Below the pieces are notes generated by a model. That model saw nothing but the letters and a program-made list of their open reading frames with translations, did no database searches and had not been told where the DNA came from. From Homarus americanus (Eukaryota > Arthropoda > Malacostraca > Decapoda > Nephropidae): 64,000 bases of DNA. The translations under genes and the position numbers were made by a program. Positions 1 through 8,971 of this stretch are shown one piece after another. The DNA lies in NCBI RefSeq assembly GCF_018991925.1, contig NW_024735554.1, positions 2,250,407-2,314,406 of the forward strand, in the 5' to 3' direction. Within the stretch, counting starts at the first letter, position 1, and every line of letters begins with the position of its first letter.

Positions 1-203
1 GTTTGTTCAGATGCTGTTAACCAGATTAGTTATTATTCACTCTTCATTTTCCTTTTCTTCATTACTTTTGCATCTCCTCAAATTGTTATTTTACTAATCA
101 TGTTTATGTATGAATGATGGTAAAGAGCACTGTGTCATGTTATTTTTAAAGAAGATTGTCCATGATGTAGGTTGTATACACTAAACAATATATTTTTTTT
201 TTT

Positions 204-260
204 TGGGATCAGCCCACCCAGGCACAGGTCACTGACCCACATTGGGGCCTGGGGGCTAAA

Positions 261-263
<3 letters not shown>
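204..263 (-). repeat. Dispersed short repeat next to (TTA)n, copy 1
   Basis: On the minus strand this reads GTGGGTCAGTGACCTGTGCC inside a roughly 60-base unit ending in a poly-A run, with a (TTA)n microsatellite directly 5' of it. Related copies lie at 527-590, 5325-5405 and 18850-18905. It is probably the 3' end of an unknown SINE or LINE. Confidence 0.6.
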
Positions 264-308
<45 letters not shown>

Positions 309-526
309 ATAATTATAGGTCTAGGTAGTGTTTCTCACTTTTGATCTTTTTTCATTCTTGTATTTCTTTATTATTATTTATTATTACAGTATTATCGTTA
401 TTATTATTATTGTTATCATTCTTATTTATTTTTGTGTATTTTTATTAAAATTTTATTTACTATGAATAATTATTATTTTTACTGTATTATCATCATTATT
501 ATTATTATAATCATTACTATTACGTC

Positions 527-592
527 TCACCCCCAGGCCCCGATGTGGGTCAGTGATCTGTGCCCGGTAGCTAATCCCCGAAAAAAAATAAT
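527..592 (+). repeat. Dispersed short repeat, copy 2
   Basis: Same unit as 204-263 (core ATGTGGGTCAGTGATCTGTG), preceded by ATT-rich sequence and followed by a short A-run. Confidence 0.6.
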
Positions 593-814
593 GATCCACA
601 AAATTGTTTTTTCGGTTTTCAGAGCTTTTCAGTTTTTGAATTTCGGATAAAGGGTTGTCAACCTGTATATCATGTTTACTTACGCCTGAATATTATCTTT
701 CAATATAGTGATGTTATTACCTTTTAATAAACACTTTATACTGCCTTAAAGAATTGGGTTCAAAAGTCTACTGATTATGAGGGGTTAATTATACTGTATA
801 CATTATTGCCTTAG

Positions 815-981
815 ATTGAGAACCCTCTGGAAGAGCCTGTGGTGCTCTTAGGGTACAGCCGGACACCACCTCAGCTGTCAACATGGGCCTCACAGCCTCA
901 AGGAGAGCCCAGTAGGTCTACCACACACTCTCCATATACATCACCCTGGAGCCAACACTTCCTCCTCCAGAACCCATCAAG
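815..981 (+). CDS. CC2D2A: CC2D2A exon 1 of window (end of C2 domain)
   Basis: The acceptor is TTAG at 811-814 and the donor is GTATGA at 982. The first two thirds read IENPLEEPVVLLGYSRTP, matching the end of the CC2D2A C2 domain (PPVLLGYS in vertebrates). After about 914-915 the homologous frame changes by one missing base (AGT AG- GTC) and reads VYHTLSIYITLEP, matching the family's ITLFITIEP segment. The exon ends in phase 0 and joins exon 2 at K/KFESSEP. The apparent TAG near 914 belongs to the wrong frame at that point. Confidence 0.75.
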
Positions 982-1094
982 GTATGAGTGTGAAGTATTA
1001 TCCTCAGACATATCAGATACTCATTTGTCAATACCACAAAATAAGTTCTCTGTGGCTGGGTAGGAGGGACAGGGAAGATAGAGACTAGATTGAT

Positions 1095-1165
1095 GAATAA
1101 AAGTAAACGGGGTCCTCAGACGGCTACAGACTCTGGGAAGGTTGATAAAGACAGCCCCAGTTATT
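1095..1165 (+). mobile_element. LINE 3'-end fragment
   Basis: The segment GGGGTCCTCAGACGGCTACA and the following GGTTGATAAAGACAGCC match the 3' coding end (WVPRGVQSLGG then LVKTAQEH) of the LINE seen at 22755-22979 (minus) and 47390-47500 (plus). Short truncated copy in a CC2D2A intron. Confidence 0.5.
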
Positions 1166-1531
1166 AAAATAAATGACCATGGAGTTTGACACCTTCATTG
1201 GTATTGATTGTCTCAACCAGTGGTATAAATCTCACTGTTCAAGAAAGGAGATTTTTATCTGAATTTTGTATAAATTTCAGTTTTAAAGGTTCAAGCAAAA
1301 GGTTTGAGTAATCGTAAAAACAGTGATGGAATATTTGTGTCTTTCTTATGTATAAATATGTTTTGTTTTATTGCACATTGTTGTACATTTGGCTTGATGA
1401 TATAGAAAACTTTAAGATATATTGTAAAATCATTAGGAAACAATTTTGCTATATTATGAAGGATTAAGTAAATGAAGAAAGATTGTAGGAAGTTAAAATA
1501 CATTACAGTCATTGTGTTGGTTTCTCTCAAG

Positions 1532-1699
1532 AAGTTTGAGTCGAGTGAACCGAGGAGGTGTTGGCAGCAAGCCGTGACTGTGGCTTCTTTCATCCCGCTA
1601 TTCACGCCGCAAATCCGAACTCACGTTTTAGATCTGTCAGGAAAGTTGATGTGTTTGAATCGCTTCATCCGATCCACTGAAGCCCCAATGAATTGATAG
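1532..1699 (+). CDS. CC2D2A: CC2D2A exon 2 of window
   Basis: Acceptor TCTCAAG ends at 1531; the donor GTGAGT starts at 1700. Peptide pieces are KFESSEP, then EEVLAAS after a missing base at the CC of 1550-1551, then FTPQIRTHVLDLSGK in a third frame. A further missing base in CCCCAAT (1683-1688) leads into NELIG, split across the intron in phase 1. The family sequence here is KFESQEDEKLL, then FPNRQ, VIDISGK and PPQELL, so order and spacing agree. Confidence 0.75.
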
Positions 1700-2367
1700 G
1701 TGAGTTTAGGCCTTTCTACTCTTATGTACAGTATGCTTGTTGAGATAACTTTTTACATGTTTACAGTTTTAGGTGGAAGCAAGTAGTGACCAGACTAACA
1801 TGTAGATTCCATTAGGAAATAAAGCATTCTTGATTATCCTTGAAGAGACAAGACGAAGATAAGTAGAAGTTGAGGAGAGAGAGTAATGGTAGTTCTTGTT
1901 CACTATTTATGTACATTTTATAAGGATTCTCAGTGGCATAAAGATACCTTAAAAGAAGAAGTTGATGAGGTCTTCCTGAACAACATAAACATGTATCGTC
2001 CTCTATGCTCACTTGTTAACATCAGAACCATGTACTGTACATCCATGACTTATGAGACTCATTTTAAAACTTAATAATGTTAAAATATTGTAGATAAACT
2101 GTTGAGTTATTTGTCAAGTACAGTATAATAAAACCAGCATGTTCTATCTTTAATATATTTGACGTTATTAAATGTCAGATTATGGACACCTTGTATTAAT
2201 GAATCTTCGGTCTTTACATATACTAGGTAAAAATTTACTCTCAACGCTGTCATTTTCCAGTACAGGTATGTGTAAATTATATTAACAATTTGGTTTAGAA
2301 TAAAAAAAAAGTAATTGAAATAGTGAAAAATTGTTGTCACATAAAGGAAAATATTTGTTTCTTACAG

Positions 2368-2477
2368 GTGAAAATCCAGTGGAAAATGCCCATCGTTTGG
2401 CGTGGTAATATCTCTGATTCCTTCCTGGCTGACATGACCCTTTTCCTGGAGCTTGTGATATTTGGGCCAATTCTGAG
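2368..2477 (+). CDS. CC2D2A: CC2D2A exon 3 of window
   Basis: Acceptor TTTCTTACAG ends at 2367; donor GTAAGT starts at 2478. Three two-base codons (2403-2404, 2420-2421 and 2443-2444) restore a continuous peptide: HRLA, VISLIP, FLADMTLF, PGACDIWANSE. This aligns without gaps to the family segment VARYVSLIPFLPDTVSF followed by GGICDLWSTSD. A single-frame reading of this exon would show three stops. Starts in phase 1 and ends in phase 0. Confidence 0.75.
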
Positions 2478-3098
2478 GTAAGTGTGAGTAAAGGCTTCCT
2501 GTATGGTAATTACTATGGATCACCTGAAGATTAGGCACTTATTTAATTCACCTGAAGATTAGACAACCTAGTTTGATTCACCTGGCAGTGTGAGGTGAAT
2601 TAAACTGGGGTGTGTAATCGTCAGGTGATCCCATCCTGTTTTTTCATATTTTCATGGTTTGGTTCTATATAATTTATGGGTTGTTATTGAGGGACTTGTG
2701 ATACAACTCACTAAAACACACTTCATTTGGGCTTATCTTACACTTTGTTAATACTCTGATACACACAACTGAAGACAAAAATGTGTACTGGTAGATAGAT
2801 AGATAGATAGATGGATAGATTAAGTAATTATTATAAAAGTTTATATTGATCCAACTTGTAGATATACAAACTGCAGGTACAGTAGGGTCGGGATATATCG
2901 ATGAGACAGGGTTCAATGATGTTCACATGTAATCAATGGGGAAAATATAGGGTTAAGTTCTGGAACCCAAAAAGTGACTAAACTTGACTTAATGAGTTCA
3001 TTTTCTACTAACTAAAGCACCAATGAACACTAGACTCGAACAACAGGCTATTTCAATAACAATACTGTATCAAGGAACACCAGACTACGCACTGATGC

Positions 3099-3172
3099 AC
3101 CATCCTGGGAACACCATCCTGGGAACACCATCCTGGGAACACCATCCTGGGAACACCATCCTGGGAACGCCA
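3099..3172 (+). repeat. 14-bp minisatellite
   Basis: About five tandem copies of ACCATCCTGGGAAC within CC2D2A intron 3. Confidence 0.8.
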
Positions 3173-3719
3173 CACTGCCACCTTTCACTTGACAGTCCCA
3201 CACCTACACAAACGAACAAACCATAAATATTAGTTACAATATTAAATAGTTCCGTTAATCTTTACATTATCTTCTTCACTACTAGCAACCCATTAAACAC
3301 TCACCTTAGAAGTCGTAATCTGCAGCAGAGTCGGCTGCTTTGTCACTCACCAGAAGGACTGAGCGGCGCAGTGAATGTGTTGGGTGAGCAGCCACGTGGC
3401 TTCTGGTGAGCAAATAACATCGCTTGCCATGGCGGTACTTTGAAATATTTCCTGCCTGATTTCCCTTGCAAAATAAATAAATTTATCGCTATATATTGAA
3501 AATGTCGATAATTTGGTAGCGGATATAAATCTTATAAAAGTCGCGGATATATCCCCATCTCTACTGTATTTGATGGTAGTGTAAACCATAAGTCAATTTG
3601 ACCAAGGACAGCCAATAAAACCATCACAATTTCGCTTGTACTGTAACACAATTTCTAGTCCTTGTATGATATTTTGTTAAGAGACATTTACAGTACAGTA
3701 TTTGTTATTAATTTACAAG

Positions 3720-3814
3720 TATTTTTGACCATGTTGACCGTGATGAAGAGGAACATGCAGTATTACTCACCAACTTCTTTCTTCATATTGGCAAGACAGC
3801 TTTCCTTCTCTTAG
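3720..3814 (+). CDS. CC2D2A: CC2D2A exon 4 of window
   Basis: Acceptor TTACAAG ends at 3719; donor GTATGT starts at 3815. It encodes FLTML, then [20 protein letters not shown] and FLLL. This is the most conserved stretch of the locus (family: [20 protein letters not shown]). The last 24 codons are intact in one frame. Two missing bases are needed at the start, at the first codon and at the GT of 3740-3741. Ends in phase 1 (CTC TTA G). Confidence 0.8.
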
Positions 3815-3862
3815 GTATGTTGGTGATAGTGATGTCATTTCTACATCACTGTGTTGGTAGTT

Positions 3863-4730
3863 GAGGCTAGCAGTGGTGCACAGCTAAACGAAAAGTTAGC
3901 TTCAGCAACCGCTTAACTCAAAAGTTAACTTCAAGTAACGCTAAGCCGCTAAACAGCTAAAAAATATGAAGCTAACGCTAACCGCTAACTTTTATTATAT
4001 GAATTTAGCTTAATTTTTGGGGCGCCTAAAACCCTTAAAACAGACCTAGAGAGCTGAAATTTTCATATGTTGTCTTGTAGCTTAGACACAAAGCTTTCCA
4101 AAAGGTATAGCATGCAGATCAGATGATGATCAAGGTGTACACAAATAATTAAATGAACAAATGAAATTAAACATTAGTTTACATTCAAGTTTCAACATAC
4201 ACTTTATAATCTTTATTTACTGTACGAAAAAGACAGAAAGTATTAAACGAATCCAAAACTATAGTACTGTATAGCATAGGTAGCAAATAGCATCATGCCA
4301 AGATCAAATGATGATCAACTTATTAAGGTACACTGTACACAATTTCACAAATAATTAATTTGCATTCTCATACAACCTATCGGCCTTATTCATTATTCAT
4401 AAATATGCAATACCAACCACATACACATTATACCAGTGCATTTTTATATAACTTATTGTTGGTCTTAGTCATGTCTTGTCACGTTTACACATACTAACAC
4501 GCAATCAGCCAAGCGTGCCTGACTGGCTGTTGGAGACGCTGCGGAGTCACACGCTACAACAGACAGGAACAAACATGTATAAATTTTGTTAGCGGACTTA
4601 AATTAGCGAAGCTAATTGGTCCTCTAATGGTTTCCAAAGTTAGCTAAAAATCTAATCCGCTAACGAGAAAGTTAGCTTCGCTAATTAGCGTTAGCGGATT
4701 AACGGAACTGTGCCCACCACTGGAGGCTAG
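3863..4730. mobile_element. hAT-type MITE with perfect 8-bp target duplication
   Basis: The element itself is 3871-4722 (852 bp). It begins CAGTGGTGCACAG and ends with the inverse, CTGTGCCCACCACTG. Both sides carry the identical 8-bp duplication GAGGCTAG (3863-3870 and 4723-4730). CAGTGGTG ends and an 8-bp duplication are the signature of hAT transposons. No transposase remains; the interior repeats GCTAA/TTAGC motifs. The perfect duplication suggests a fairly recent insertion into CC2D2A intron 4. Confidence 0.85.
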
Positions 4731-4815
4731 TATGTAAATATTACTCAAATCCTTATTACTGTACTTCAGTGTACAGTACATCATGTTCATGAAGTACGTA
4801 CTATACTGTACAGTA

Positions 4816-5129
4816 CAGGTGCTCCTTACTTACGACCGAGGTAATGCCCTGAGGCTTGTTTGTAAGTCCAACTTTACTCTTGTAGATACCAAACATATTG
4901 TAAAATATGAAAAGATTAGGGATATTTAGTACAGCTATACCCCTTTAATACAGCCTTAAAACCTGGCTCACTCTTCTCCTCTTAGGTAATGTTTGTTCTA
5001 TCTTGAATTTTCTTCAAATAATCCAGTCTCATCTACATTAAGCACCTGTTCTGGCAGGTAACCTTCAGTGATGATGTTTGTATCTCTGAAAGTTTGTAAG
5101 TTGAATGTTCTTAATTAGAGGAGAACCTG
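4816..5129. mobile_element. Small Tigger-type MITE
   Basis: 314 bp, flanked by TA on both sides. The left end CAGGTGCTCCTTACTTAC and the inverted right end CAGGTTCTCCTC form degenerate terminal repeats of the pogo/Tigger style common in this window. Confidence 0.55.
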
Positions 5130-5324
5130 TACTGTACTGTACTTGGCATTAAAGATATACGGGAAGTGAATAAGGGTTGAATGTTAGAGAATGAGTGTAC
5201 AGTAATTTTGTCAACAGTTATTATTACAACTACTGTAATTATCTGTGTGAAAATAACAAGTACAGTATTTTACTTCATCCTCAATCAGAGTCTTCGTGAT
5301 TATTGTGTTCTTCATTAACACTGC

Positions 5325-5410
5325 TGGGCTATACCATACAAGCCCCTGGCCCCATAATGGGTTGTTTGACCTGTGCCTGGGTGGGCTAATTTCCATTAAA
5401 AACAAAAAAA
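5325..5410 (+). repeat. Dispersed short repeat, copy 3
   Basis: Diverged copy (core GACCTGTGCCTGGGTGGGCT) ending in an A-rich tail. No (TTA)n precedes it here. Confidence 0.5.
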
Positions 5411-5503
5411 AGGCAGAGAAATATTATACAAACTGGTAAATCATTCTAATCCAGTCATTTAATTAGATTTTTTTGTGTGCCTTTGTAAACATTTTCACAC
5501 CAG

Positions 5504-5650
5504 GTAGCGGAATAACCGAGGACTTGTTACGTACTCACCCTGAGGACAACGGTCATGGCTGGTGTGGAATCCTTCAACAGCTCAGTGTTTTGGTGCCACG
5601 GATGCCTTCAGTCCCCAAGTGCTGTCTACATGCTCGTTGATCAAGATAAT
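5504..5650 (+). CDS. CC2D2A: CC2D2A exon 5 of window
   Basis: Acceptor CACCAG ends at 5503; donor GTAAGT starts at 5651. Pieces in order are GSGITED, YVLT, EDQRSWLVWNPSTAQCFG (allowing the two-base codon), TDAFSP and SAVYMLVDQDN. Family counterparts are GNAIPEG, AYVLT, GRYLIWNPCSGHFYG, DTFCP and NVGCLIGPDN. Missing bases fall at 5540-5541, 5545-5546 and 5616-5617, with about two more between 5517 and 5528. A misleading in-frame ATG at about 5554 belongs to a non-homologous frame. Confidence 0.72.
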
Positions 5651-6251
5651 GTAAGTTTATTTGGTGTTTACTCTAATGTTTTTTCTGACTTTAGTACTGT
5701 ACTGTAATGCCATTGAGTGACACAACAAACCTCTGAGAAAATGTGTTGTCTCAATGATATGATTATTATGTCATGAATGTAGTGATTCATTCATACAGTG
5801 GAGGCAAAATGTCAATTTCTTCCTGTGGTATATGACAGAGCCACATCAGTTGTCAGAGTTCTTAGTAAATGTGTGGAAAAATTTTGCATGTGAAGTAATA
5901 CTAGTCTTCATCTGCCCAAATGTCAGTAAGTTACAACAATTAAATGAAGTATGTTTATGGAATGTAGGTTACCAGGAATGACTTAATGCATATATTATAC
6001 TGTAGCTGTAAAATAATATATCAGTAACATTTGCTTTATTTGGGACTAGCAAACGCGCCCTCTGGGCGCTCATTATGACCGCGTTAAGAACCCCACCCTC
6101 AGGCTCCACATTGTCTCACTGTTCAGTCCCCAAAACTTCTTCTTCCATCAATAGTTCATTAACTGTGTATGTAAGTTCCACCATGTTTTTCACTACTGGT
6201 ACAGCAAAGTATATTTTTTAGCATTAAACTGTTATTATTTTATTGTCTAAT

Positions 6252-6622
6252 CCCACTACATATAACACCACCCATCATCACTACATATAACATCATCCAT
6301 ATCACTACATATAACACCACCCATCATCACTACATATAACAACATCCATCATCACTACATATAACATCATCCATCATCACTACATAACACCATCCATCAT
6401 ATACATAACATCATCCATCATCACTACATATACCCATCATCACTACATATAACAACATCCATCATCACTACATATAACATCATCCATCATCACTACATAT
6501 AACATCATCCATCATCACTACATATAACACCACCATCATCACTACATATAACACCATCCATCATCATCCACAACTATACATCCATCATCACTACATATAA
6601 CATCATCCATCATCACTACAGA
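6252..6622 (+). repeat. Minisatellite, unit about 25 bp
   Basis: About 15 imperfect copies of a unit built on CATCACTACATATAACA followed by CATCCAT, in CC2D2A intron 5. Many units differ by small deletions. Confidence 0.8.
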
Positions 6623-6956
6623 TCAGTAAAGTAGTTTCCTAGATTCTCGTAGGACACACAAACAAACACACAAACAGACATACCTTTTGTTTTATATAGA
6701 TATAGATATATTAATATAATTTATTCTTTTCACCACTTTTCAGTTTCATTGTCGGTTGGGCAGTTAGTCAGTTCTCTGTTGTGACCTTTATTGACCTGTG
6801 TTAGTACTGGAGAAACTGGAGTACCTGGAGTAAACCTGCTATATTGTCAGGGTCACCATTGATACTTCTTCCAAAGTTGAACCTGGGATGCAGTAGTGAA
6901 GACAAGTGCACTACCACTGTACCAACACCCTTCTGGATTAATTTTTTTTCCTCCAG

Positions 6957-7174
6957 ATTTGGGCCAATGTACAGAAATATGATGATCCTCCATGGAGTTA
7001 ACTCAGCGTCCATGGTTCGGGCGTTCATTATTCTCCAGGTCTCAGCCGGACCCTGGTTTACCAGGCCCAGCCTCAGCGCTCACATTCCATCCAGTGACAC
7101 AAGCCAAATGGATCAGCTGAAGAGACTCGAGGATACTACTGAAGATGCCATCATGAAGTGGAGAAGCTCTCGAG
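6957..7174 (+). CDS. CC2D2A: CC2D2A exon 6 of window
   Basis: Acceptor TTTTTTTTCCTCCAG ends at 6956; donor GTGTGT starts at 7175. It reads [12 protein letters not shown], then (missing base at 6993-6994) ELTQRPWFGRSLFSRSQPD, then (another shift near 7085-7110) MDQLKRLEDTTEDAIMKWR. Family counterparts are IWFNIQRYESP, FDVTRPKLWKSFFSRSLPY and LQDRIEKILKEKIMDWR. Ends in phase 1. Confidence 0.78.
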
Positions 7175-7974
7175 GTGTGTGAATCACTCCATTTGAATCA
7201 ATCGATTTTTATTACAAGTTAAGATTCAGTCTTAATTGTATTCAGAAATACCATACAGAAATTACACATGAGAAATATTATACAACAATTTCAATATTTT
7301 ACTTTCTTTAACTTAAATAAGAATATTAGTTACAAAAAAACAGTTCATAATCCTAAATTGCACTGGGAGGTGTAGCCAGAAATCCCATCAAGGTAAAACC
7401 CCTTACCAGTTGACAATGGCTTTGAAAATCCTGAGCTTTTGGGTATATGGTAGAACACAGGTGAAGGATGACTGGACAGAAAATGAAGGATTGATGGTGA
7501 AATCCTAGTTTATGTCAGAGCCCAGAACTTGGTGACAAACCTCCTAACTCCCTGGGTTAATGTGAAGTGTGTCAGTGCATGATAGGAATTGTTGTTTGAA
7601 AACCAAACATGGCTGATGTTAATGAAAGGGCAAGGTGCACTCTAGTTAATATCACATGCTTGTTCAGTCTCCTGCCCTTTAGTGGTGTGTGAGGCTTTTC
7701 CAAGGTGTTGATTGTGATAGGTATTAACCAATTTTGACCGATGACTTAGTGTGTGGATTAAACTCAAGCTGCTTAGTTTCAGGTTTAAAGGTACTGCTAC
7801 AGTAATGAGGGATTTTAAGACCAATACTTCCAGTTGTGACTTGAATCATCTTCTAATGAATATTTTAGTAATTTGTTTGAAGTATTGTTTATAATTTAAT
7901 TAAAGTGTCAGAAACACAACATATGAGGATACCTATATATTTTTTATGTTTTTAACTTGGTGTGTTGGGTGCAG
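7175..7974. other. CC2D2A intron 6, nothing recognised
   Basis: AT-rich intron sequence with no repeat family or coding signal that I can identify. Confidence 0.4.
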
Positions 7975-8101
7975 GACACCTTGGAACCGATATGCCATCA
8001 TGGTGAAGAAAATTAGTTCATGGATTAGAGGAACCTCGAGCCTCTGGCAAAGATACTTCACCTGATCTCACACAGTTAGCAACAATTATGACTTCCACAA
8101 G
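7975..8101 (+). CDS. CC2D2A: CC2D2A exon 7 of window
   Basis: Acceptor GTGCAG ends at 7974; donor GTGAGT starts at 8102. The junction plus a two-base codon at 7980-7981 gives WRSSRGHLWNRY, the same length as the family WRPRHLTRWNRY. Further missing bases at 8000-8001, 8011-8012 and 8076-8077 connect LVHGLEEPRASGKDTSPDL to SNNYDFHK (family LLEKSQGEDVEDD to DYRFS). Phase 1 in, phase 0 out. Confidence 0.72.
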
Positions 8102-8429
8102 GTGAGTTGACGTTTTACCTCTGGTCACTAAAACCTTGAGTTATAAAATTAGAAACATAATCTTGGTCGGAAAATCATTATCATCTTCTTTATGGCCATT
8201 TTCAATACTTGCAGATTAGCTGTGATTATCTGATGGGACAGTGTTGAGAACTGGGCATTATGCAGTATATAAAGTATGTAATAAAATGTTCTACTGTATT
8301 TTATATTAGTTTTTGTGAAGCTTTCATATTAATAACTGTATTGTATATATCAACTGAGAAGATGTTTTTATACCATAGTTAAACAGAATGAGAAACTCTG
8401 AATGTTTAAAAGTTATTAATGGTCTGTAG

Positions 8430-8610
8430 GTATGTGGGGTGTGTGTACATCAAGGGTACAGCACCATGGCCAGTGTGGTGAGCTGTCCACAGTACTGGGA
8501 TCCTCACACAGTCAAATGATGCTGAATTTGCCTCGCCTTCACCTCAAACCCTACCAGCCTCCATCATATCAGTGTGGGTGTATGTGGCATCACTAGTCAA
8601 GAGAATGTAA
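8430..8610 (+). CDS. CC2D2A: CC2D2A last coding exon
   Basis: Acceptor GTCTGTAG ends at 8429. Pieces are VHQGYSTMASVV, AVHSTGILTQSNDAEFA, LHLKPYQ and [16 protein letters not shown], followed by TAA at 8608-8610. The family ends LIDAVYSTG, VEFALAVYIHPYP, SVWIYVASLIRNR. Two-base codons are needed at 8478-8481 (two), 8533-8536 (two) and 8558-8559. With them the spacing equals the family spacing. The conserved terminal stop position supports the identification. Confidence 0.8.
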
Positions 8611-8686
8611 GCTGCTTTGCCACACAGGGGTTTACATGATTGTGGCTTTATGTAATAGAGTTGATTGCAGAAAAAAATATATATTA

Positions 8687-8692
8687 AATAAA
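8687..8692 (+). promoter_or_regulatory. poly(A) signal AATAAA
   Basis: AATAAA lies 77 bases after the CC2D2A stop codon and is the first such hexamer downstream, as expected for a short 3' UTR. Confidence 0.5.
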
Positions 8693-8871
8693 AAAAAAAT
8701 GTGTCGTATCCCTTGTTTCACAATTGATTGTGTTCACAAAACTTAACATTGAACAAAATTATCGTTGAATGATGGATACAGCAATACCAGGAGCAAAACA
8801 GAGTTCAAACAGCAGGGTAGTAAACACTGAATACAGTACAATACAGTACTGTACTGTACTCTCTAATAATA

Positions 8872-8971
8872 NNNNNNNNNNNNNNNNNNNNNNNNNNNNN
8901 NNNNNNNNNNNNNNNNNNNNNNNNNNNNNNNNNNNNNNNNNNNNNNNNNNNNNNNNNNNNNNNNNNNNNNN
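8872..8971. other. Assembly gap (100 N)
   Basis: Exactly 100 N, the usual placeholder for a gap of unknown size, at the left edge of the 20-bp satellite. Confidence 0.95.

Larger units (their letters stand above)
1..814. other. Upstream intron of CC2D2A with simple repeats
   Basis: No exon recognised. It holds an (AAT)n run at 261-309, ATT-rich sequence to 520, and two copies of a dispersed short repeat at 204-258 and 527-590. Confidence 0.5.
815..8610 (+). pseudogene. CC2D2A: CC2D2A homologue, 3' half: eight exons with repeated -1 frame disruptions
   Basis: CC2D2A is a coiled-coil and C2-domain protein of the ciliary transition zone, linked in vertebrates to the MKS/Joubert module. This locus holds the region from the end of the C2 domain, through the transglutaminase-like/peptidase-fold part, to the C-terminus. 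Exons are 815-981, 1532-1699, 2368-2477, 3720-3814, 5504-5650, 6957-7174, 7975-8101 and 8430-8610. All seven introns are GT-AG, and phases run 0,1,0,1,0,1,0 consistently across junctions. Family landmarks in order: [57 protein letters not shown] then stop. The reading frame must drop one base roughly every 50 bases, giving two-base codons. When it does, peptide length matches the family almost residue for residue, and no nonsense codon lies in any locally homologous frame. This may be a decaying gene or a functional gene with deletion errors in the assembly; I lean to the second. The gene starts upstream of the window. Confidence 0.85.

Noticed and set aside
5554..5650. ATG at about 5554 starting MAGVESFNSSVFW as an alternative N-terminus
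   Set aside because: The homologous frame at that point is another one (WLVWNP); the ATG frame only becomes homologous again near the exon end.
6844..7182. 112-codon plus-strand open frame as a separate gene
   Set aside because: It mixes intron sequence with CC2D2A exon 6; only its last part is in a homologous frame.
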